Positions 15,399 through 19,683 of a stretch of DNA of 19,683 nt are shown here, in pieces. Under the pieces are notes generated by a model. It was not told the origin of the DNA, made no database searches, and worked only from the letters and a program-made list of their open reading frames with translations. This stretch comes from Myxococcales bacterium (GTDB taxonomy: Bacteria; Myxococcota_A; Polyangia; Haliangiales; J016). The DNA lies in assembly GCA_014238595.1 (NCBI GenBank), contig JABAAV010000020.1, positions 1-19,683 on the forward strand. The letters are read 5' to 3'. Position 1 is the stretch's first letter. Every line of letters begins with the position of its first letter. A program made the translations under genes and the position numbers.

Positions 15399-15477
15399 GA
15401 GTTTCTCCTTATGTGATACTAAGAATGTTTGATACATAATTGTTGATTGCAATGAATATCATATGACAACGTAACAT

Positions 15478-16497
15478 ATGTCTATTACTTACAAAGATGT
15501 TGGTGTTGATTTAGATACACACACACAACTGCTCCAACACATTGATGTGATTGCGAACACAACAACGCGCAGTGAAGTCATCAGTCACATTGGAGGTTTT
15601 GCAGGCTCAGCACATCTTCCTGCGTCATATCATCAACCTGTCCTGCTCAGCAGTACAGATGGTGTAGGAACAAAACTTAACACAGCCATTTTTCTCAATC
15701 GCCATCATGATATTGGTCTCGATCTGGTTGCCATGGTTGCCAATGATATTTTGGCTGCTGGTGGTCAACCATTTTTGTTTTTAGATTATTTTGCAACAGA
15801 GACTTTAAACATTTCAATTATTACATCCATTATGAAAAGCATTGCACAAGGCTGTTTAAGCGCAGGCTGTATTTTTTTAGGCGGCGAAACAGCACAAATG
15901 CCAAATACTTATAAAAAAGGAAAACATGACATTGTAGGTTTTTGTGTTGGTATTGCTGAAGCTGAAACACTCAAACATCGTGAACAGATTGATCAAGGCG
16001 ATGTCGTCATCGGTATTGCATCATCGGGTCTTCATGCCAATGGACATAGTTTAGCACGCGCCATACTTTTTGATACGATGGGATTATCATTTGATTCATC
16101 ACCTGTTCTCTTAAATTCAAATACAATTGCTGATGAACTGGTTCGTCCAACCTATATTTACAAAAAATGTTTTGATGCACTCAAAGAAGCAAACATCACA
16201 ATTCATGGTGCAGCACATATTACAGGTGGAGGAATACAAAACAATGCGAATCGCACACTGCCTGATTCATTGTCTATTATCATTGAAGAAAACAGCTGGG
16301 ATATCCCTCCAATATTCTCACTCATCCAACAGGCAGATATTGATGAATCAGAATATCATCGTGTATTCAATCGTGGTATCGGCATGATCATTGTTTGTTC
16401 TAAATCACAAGAAACCTCTGCATTAAAAGCCATTAAGCAAATTCACGACGCATGGATCATTGGTAGCGTTGAAAAAAATGTTAGGATTTCATCGTGA
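15478..16497 (+). CDS. purM: Phosphoribosylformylglycinamidine cyclo-ligase PurM
   Basis: AIR synthetase, step five of de novo purine synthesis: ATP-dependent closure of FGAM to aminoimidazole ribotide. At 339 residues it is full length. Visible: ITYKDVGVDLD at the start, GFAGSAHLP, SSTDGVGTKLNTA, DLVAMVANDILAAGGQPFLFLDYFA, GGETAQMP and the C-terminal HITGGGIQNNANRTLP. These cover the PurM N- and C-terminal ATP-binding folds. The ATG at 15478 has no clear Shine-Dalgarno; an ATG 14 bases upstream is in another frame and stops at once. Its stop overlaps the purN GTG start by 4 bp, so the two are translationally coupled. Confidence 0.96.
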   Translation: MSITYKDVGVDLDTHTQLLQHIDVIANTTTRSEVISHIGGFAGSAHLPASYHQPVLLSSTDGVGTKLNTAIFLNRHHDIGLDLVAMVANDILAAGGQPFLFLDYFATETLNISIITSIMKSIAQGCLSAGCIFLGGETAQMPNTYKKGKHDIVGFCVGIAEAETLKHREQIDQGDVVIGIASSGLHANGHSLARAILFDTMGLSFDSSPVLLNSNTIADELVRPTYIYKKCFDALKEANITIHGAAHITGGGIQNNANRTLPDSLSIIIEENSWDIPPIFSLIQQADIDESEYHRVFNRGIGMIIVCSKSQETSALKAIKQIHDAWIIGSVEKNVRISS

Positions 16498-17060
16498 ATA
16501 TTGCTGTTTTGTCTTCAGAAAAAGGCACCACACTCAATGCATTACTTCATGAAGAACAAAAAATTGCCCCAGCATCCGTTGTGTTGGTTATCACAACAAA
16601 ACCTCATGCCTCCATCATAAAAAAAGTCGCACATTTCAACAAACAAGCAATAGTAATTGATAACAATGATTATTCAACAACACATGAATTTGAAACCATG
16701 CTCCAACAAACACTTTCTGAACATCACATTGACATTGTTGTTCTCGCAGGATTTATGACTATTCTTTCTTCTGATTTTGTTTCTCAATGGAAAAAACGAA
16801 TCATTAATATTCATCCATCATTGCTTCCATTGTTCCCTGGACTTAATGCACCACAACAAGCAATCCAAAGCGGTGCAACCGTATCAGGATGTACCGTACA
16901 TTTTGTTGATCACACAATCGATCAAGGACCTGTCCTTGCACAAACAACTGTTCCAATAAAACACAATGATACTCCTGCATCACTGCATCAGCGTATTCAA
17001 CATGAAGAAAAAAACCTCTTGATTCAATGCATCAAAACACTTGCGTTAGGAGCATTGTGA
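16494..17060 (+). CDS. purN: Phosphoribosylglycinamide formyltransferase PurN
   Basis: 10-formyl-THF-dependent GAR transformylase, step three of purine synthesis. At 188 residues it is slightly short of the E. coli enzyme. The catalytic region is intact: IINIHPSLLPLFPGLNA supplies the Asn and His, and HFVDHTIDQGPVLAQ the catalytic Asp. GFMTIL is the folate-site segment. The N-terminal phosphate loop is unusual: SSEKGTTLNALL stands where most homologues have a Gly-x-Gly-(Ser/Thr)-Asn loop, so the conserved Asn is Thr here. The start is a GTG overlapping the purM stop (GTGA), and the end overlaps the next gene's likely GTG in the same way. Its formyl-folate comes from the pathway served by GlyA and FolC. 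Confidence 0.94.
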   Translation: MNIAVLSSEKGTTLNALLHEEQKIAPASVVLVITTKPHASIIKKVAHFNKQAIVIDNNDYSTTHEFETMLQQTLSEHHIDIVVLAGFMTILSSDFVSQWKKRIINIHPSLLPLFPGLNAPQQAIQSGATVSGCTVHFVDHTIDQGPVLAQTTVPIKHNDTPASLHQRIQHEEKNLLIQCIKTLALGAL

Positions 17061-18364
17061 AATCGCATTTCTATGACTTGATTGTCATAGGCAATGATTT
17101 TTCTGGCCTTGTTACTGCAACATTATGTGCAAAACGAGGATTACGCGTTCTCATCGTACAGCAAGAATGCACAACAGATCCTATAACTCCATTCCCTCAC
17201 GGATGTGATTTGACAGAGCAAACAATTAGAGAATTAATGATTGGACATTTTTTACGCGACAACCTCTCAACAGATGTTTGTTCTTATCAATTCATTTCAG
17301 AAAACACCCGTATCAATATTTATCCAGATAATAACAAACTGATCCGAGAACTTTCTTATGTACTTGAAAACGATGAAATCCATCATTTAATGAACCAAAT
17401 CAAGCAATCGACACAATCGACACAATCGATCAATGAAATGTTTCAAGAAAACAATCCATGGCCAAAACAAGGGTTGTTTTCTAATTATGAACCTGACATT
17501 GATGTAACCCCTTTTCTTTTATCTGAAATTTCTCCATGGTCAACCATGTTTTTTTCTGCCCCTTTATATGCGGAAACAAACATTTGTCCATCACAAGCAT
17601 CGCCCCTTCTATACAATTATATGTTCAATCGTTGGCAACGTACTAATCGATACTGGTCACATAAGGATTCTATCGTCAAAGTACTGTCCGATGTTTTTAT
17701 CCGTCACAGCGGAGTCATTCACTGTTGTGATTCTATCACGACAATTACTTCAAGAAACAAAGCAACTGGCGTACTTATTGACGGCAAAGAAAATGTAAAT
17801 TCTCTCTATATCGTCATGGCCTTGTCTGCTGACAAATTATCTTCAGTAATAACTGTCAAAAAAAAGATTCTCCCTGTAGCATTAAATCATCGAATAACAT
17901 TGGAGGTTTGTTTTAAAACTGAAGGAATCTCAAAAGAAATTGCATCATGTGTCCTTTATGATTCAAAACAATTCACACATCCTGTTACATTGTTAATCAA
18001 AAAAACAGATTCGCACACAATGGTTTTCATTCGAACACAGTTACAAAGTGTTTCTGAAACACATGTTCAAGAAACAAAGGAACATCTTTTAGACATCCTT
18101 GAAGATGTGATGCCTTTTTCAAAAAATTACATTGTAAATATAAAAGAACCTTCTTTGTCTCCGCTGTGGGAAAAACATTCACAGTCGACATCAGGCATTT
18201 CTGTCATGCCTTATCACCTTGGATTAAACCAGCTTGTACTTTCTTCTTCTGATGTTTTTGCAGGACTTGGCTTTGAAGGTGCTATTTTGTCAGGACGGTA
18301 CGCAGCAGATATTATTTGTAAAACAAAACCGTTTGCTGGTCATATACGAAATACGTTGGTCTAG
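17057..18364 (+). CDS. Divergent flavoprotein, phytoene desaturase/amine oxidase-like
   Basis: 435 residues from the chosen start, specific function not recognised. The N-terminal YDLIVIGNDFSGLVTATLCAKRGLRVLIV is a Rossmann beta-alpha-beta unit, and the C-terminal VFAGLGFEGAILSGRYAADII resembles the FAD-binding end of phytoene-desaturase-type oxidoreductases. The fingerprint is degenerate: GNDFSG (12-17) has Asp for the middle Gly of GxGxxG, and the residue after the second strand is Gln where a ribose-binding Glu is usual. I chose the GTG at 17057, with AGGAG at 17048-17052 and a GTGA overlap with purN, over the longer ATG at 17027 which would overlap purN by 34 bp. Its stop shares CTAG with the convergent neighbour. 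Co-transcription with purMN may be only positional. Confidence 0.72.
   Translation: MKSHFYDLIVIGNDFSGLVTATLCAKRGLRVLIVQQECTTDPITPFPHGCDLTEQTIRELMIGHFLRDNLSTDVCSYQFISENTRINIYPDNNKLIRELSYVLENDEIHHLMNQIKQSTQSTQSINEMFQENNPWPKQGLFSNYEPDIDVTPFLLSEISPWSTMFFSAPLYAETNICPSQASPLLYNYMFNRWQRTNRYWSHKDSIVKVLSDVFIRHSGVIHCCDSITTITSRNKATGVLIDGKENVNSLYIVMALSADKLSSVITVKKKILPVALNHRITLEVCFKTEGISKEIASCVLYDSKQFTHPVTLLIKKTDSHTMVFIRTQLQSVSETHVQETKEHLLDILEDVMPFSKNYIVNIKEPSLSPLWEKHSQSTSGISVMPYHLGLNQLVLSSSDVFAGLGFEGAILSGRYAADIICKTKPFAGHIRNTLV
17405..17430 (+). repeat. 9-bp microrepeat in the flavoprotein gene
   Basis: CAATCGACA occurs twice in tandem followed by a partial third copy ending at 17430. It encodes a Gln-Ser-Thr tripeptide repeat in a polar, probably flexible stretch, and unit changes would keep frame. 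Confidence 0.7.
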
Positions 18365-19683
18365 GTTTTTGTGTTCGACAAATACCAATCACTTTCTGGA
18401 GTAACCGTACGTATCTCACCACCACGCCATTGGCACAATGTCATAGGAGCATCTACGGGCAATGATACATAAGTAAAACAATGAAGAAGACCTGGCGGTT
18501 CTGAGGGAAACCATGTCCCTCCATTGATGTATGTTTTTGATTTGTTATCGATGTTGAAATTCTCAATTAATGGGATATGTGTATGACCAAAGACAATATA
18601 TTTCGTCTGAATCTGCGTTAAAATGTTTCCAGACATCCTAATTAATAATTTATTTAAATCCGGTTCTTGTTTGCGTGCAACAAGATAATTAAACAAATGA
18701 AACAATATTATTGCACCGGCAACATACAGTCCTGTCATAATCCACCCTATGGTTTGAACAAATAACAAAACAAAAACAATCATGCTGATCAAAAACAAAA
18801 GTTTATCTAACATTAAAACTTGTATCAGTGGCCATAAGGAAAAGAAAACTGGTTGTTCTCGATTGGCATCTAATTTAAGCAATGTTTCGATCGGAATATT
18901 CCATTGAATAGAAAGATCCTTCAATTCGTTATCATGCCTACGTTTTTTGTTAGCCACAACAACACTGCGGTTCGTGTTTTTCCATCGCATCAAAGAAACA
19001 AAAGAAAAAACACAATAAGCTCTGAGCAATTTCCAAGCATCTTTAATGCCAAGATCAACCCCCCATGAAAGATAGCCAAAAAACGACCAGGTATCTTTGA
19101 CATACAAAGCCCCAGGGATTTGATTGATAACCAAACGAACAGATAAGGCATCAATGTTTCCAATAATCGCGTTGTCATCTGCAGTCCCTGCAAAAACGGA
19201 TTCAAATGAACATGTTTTGTCATGAAGATGACCGTGTTCAACCCATAGCAGATCTTTTTCATAATAAAACCAAGGATGAAACGTGATCTTGTGATCAAGA
19301 TCAATATTCTCATACTCTGTTGACCATTGCTCTTTAATGGCTTCTCGAAACATTGTTTGAACTTCAGACCATTGAAATTCAGCATCATGATTGCCTGCAA
19401 TCAATTCTACCTTATGACCAGCATTGAGAAATTTGGCTAACGCTGCAAAAAATGCTTGAAGTCTTTGGGTAGCAGCAGCCATCTTTTTGCATGCAACCCA
19501 TGAAGATCGTTGATCTTGAATGGTTATCCGTCTACAAGTCCCTTTGCGATCTTTTTTGGATTTTATTTTCGGTATAGGGAGACAAATAGCAAGAAAATCG
19601 ATCAAATCTCCGTTGATGATTAAACGCCATGGTAATCCATTACGACGGAAAAGCGTATGATATTCAAGAAAACGAATTAATTC
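18361..19683 (-). CDS. Membrane-anchored metallophosphoesterase, N-terminus beyond window
   Basis: The frame is open to the right edge (440 visible residues), so the true start lies outside. A TTG at 19605 is not a credible start because it would cut metal motif GDLID (visible residues 25-29). Other calcineurin-like motifs are GNHD (97-100), GHLHD (151-155) and GHTH (366-369); the first motif (DxH) must lie beyond the edge. Such enzymes use two metals to cleave phosphate esters; LpxH, which cuts UDP-diacylglucosamine in lipid A synthesis, is one relative. Between GHLHD and GHTH there is an insertion of about 210 residues with two predicted membrane helices (about 292-336), so the enzyme probably sits on the membrane. 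A basic patch (KNTNRSVVVANKKRR) precedes the helices. The substrate is unknown. Its TAG stop shares CTAG with the flavoprotein stop. Confidence 0.82.
   Translation of the reverse strand, partial: ELIRFLEYHTLFRRNGLPWRLIINGDLIDFLAICLPIPKIKSKKDRKGTCRRITIQDQRSSWVACKKMAAATQRLQAFFAALAKFLNAGHKVELIAGNHDAEFQWSEVQTMFREAIKEQWSTEYENIDLDHKITFHPWFYYEKDLLWVEHGHLHDKTCSFESVFAGTADDNAIIGNIDALSVRLVINQIPGALYVKDTWSFFGYLSWGVDLGIKDAWKLLRAYCVFSFVSLMRWKNTNRSVVVANKKRRHDNELKDLSIQWNIPIETLLKLDANREQPVFFSLWPLIQVLMLDKLLFLISMIVFVLLFVQTIGWIMTGLYVAGAIILFHLFNYLVARKQEPDLNKLLIRMSGNILTQIQTKYIVFGHTHIPLIENFNIDNKSKTYINGGTWFPSEPPGLLHCFTYVSLPVDAPMTLCQWRGGEIRTVTPESDWYLSNTKT

Noticed and set aside
15232..15432. 66-codon plus-strand frame in the accD-purM gap
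   Set aside because: No Shine-Dalgarno, no recognisable motif, and low-complexity hydrophobic content; it also overlaps the alternative minus-strand candidate.
17027..17056. Longer ATG start for the flavoprotein
   Set aside because: It adds ten residues outside the Rossmann fold and a 34-bp overlap with purN, while GTG 17057 has AGGAG at good spacing and the same GTGA overlap style as purM-purN.
18990..19400. 136-codon minus-strand frame inside the phosphoesterase
   Set aside because: It is a shifted frame over the region that encodes the GNHD and GHLHD motifs in the real frame.
19603..19605. TTG as the phosphoesterase start
   Set aside because: The codons upstream to the edge are open and supply the Gly-Asp of the GDLID metal motif.

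Overview
This AT-rich window is almost fully coding and comes from a Gram-negative bacterium. It reads as Myxococcota-like. The main reason is a block of four genes (HAD phosphatase, LarA-like protein, a 1460-residue reductase-ligase-ACP-acyltransferase fusion, extended SDR) that matches, from memory, the ether-lipid (elb) locus first described in Myxococcus xanthus. A surface lipoprotein built of receptor-L-domain-like repeats is also common in that part of the bacteria. The low GC is unusual for classical myxobacteria, so I claim no genus.

Layout. 1-926 (minus): the 5' part of a repeat lipoprotein that runs off the left edge. 1113-10681 (minus): a run of seven tightly packed genes, in transcription order a class IV aminotransferase, a 71-residue two-helix membrane protein, the HAD phosphatase, the LarA-like protein, the ElbD-like megasynthase, the SDR and pdxJ. 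10850-11821: a DUF721/DciA-like gene (plus) converging on pabA (minus). 11844-13097: glyA (plus), starting 22 bp from pabA in a divergent arrangement. 13081-15185: accD-folC (minus). 15186-15477: the largest gene-poor gap, 292 bp, with a hairpin and a doubtful small ORF. 15478-18364: purM-purN-flavoprotein (plus), joined by GTGA overlaps. 18361-19683: a membrane-anchored metallophosphoesterase (minus) running off the right edge.

Two themes emerge. The first is lipid building. AccD makes malonyl-CoA for fatty acids. The fusion protein should activate a fatty acid, carry it on its own ACP, reduce it to an alcohol and contain a glycerolipid acyltransferase. The HAD enzyme could remove the phosphate, while the SDR and LarA-like protein supply steps that are still unclear. 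The second is folate and one-carbon metabolism: PabA (with a possible PabC), GlyA, FolC and the formyl-folate user PurN with PurM. PdxJ supplies PLP, the cofactor of GlyA and the aminotransferase.

The genome is compact. All three convergent gene pairs overlap at their 3' ends, several operon genes overlap by 4-41 bp, and many starts have weak or no Shine-Dalgarno sequence. I saw no tRNA, rRNA, CRISPR array, IS element or prophage. No stretch over 300 bases lacks a gene.
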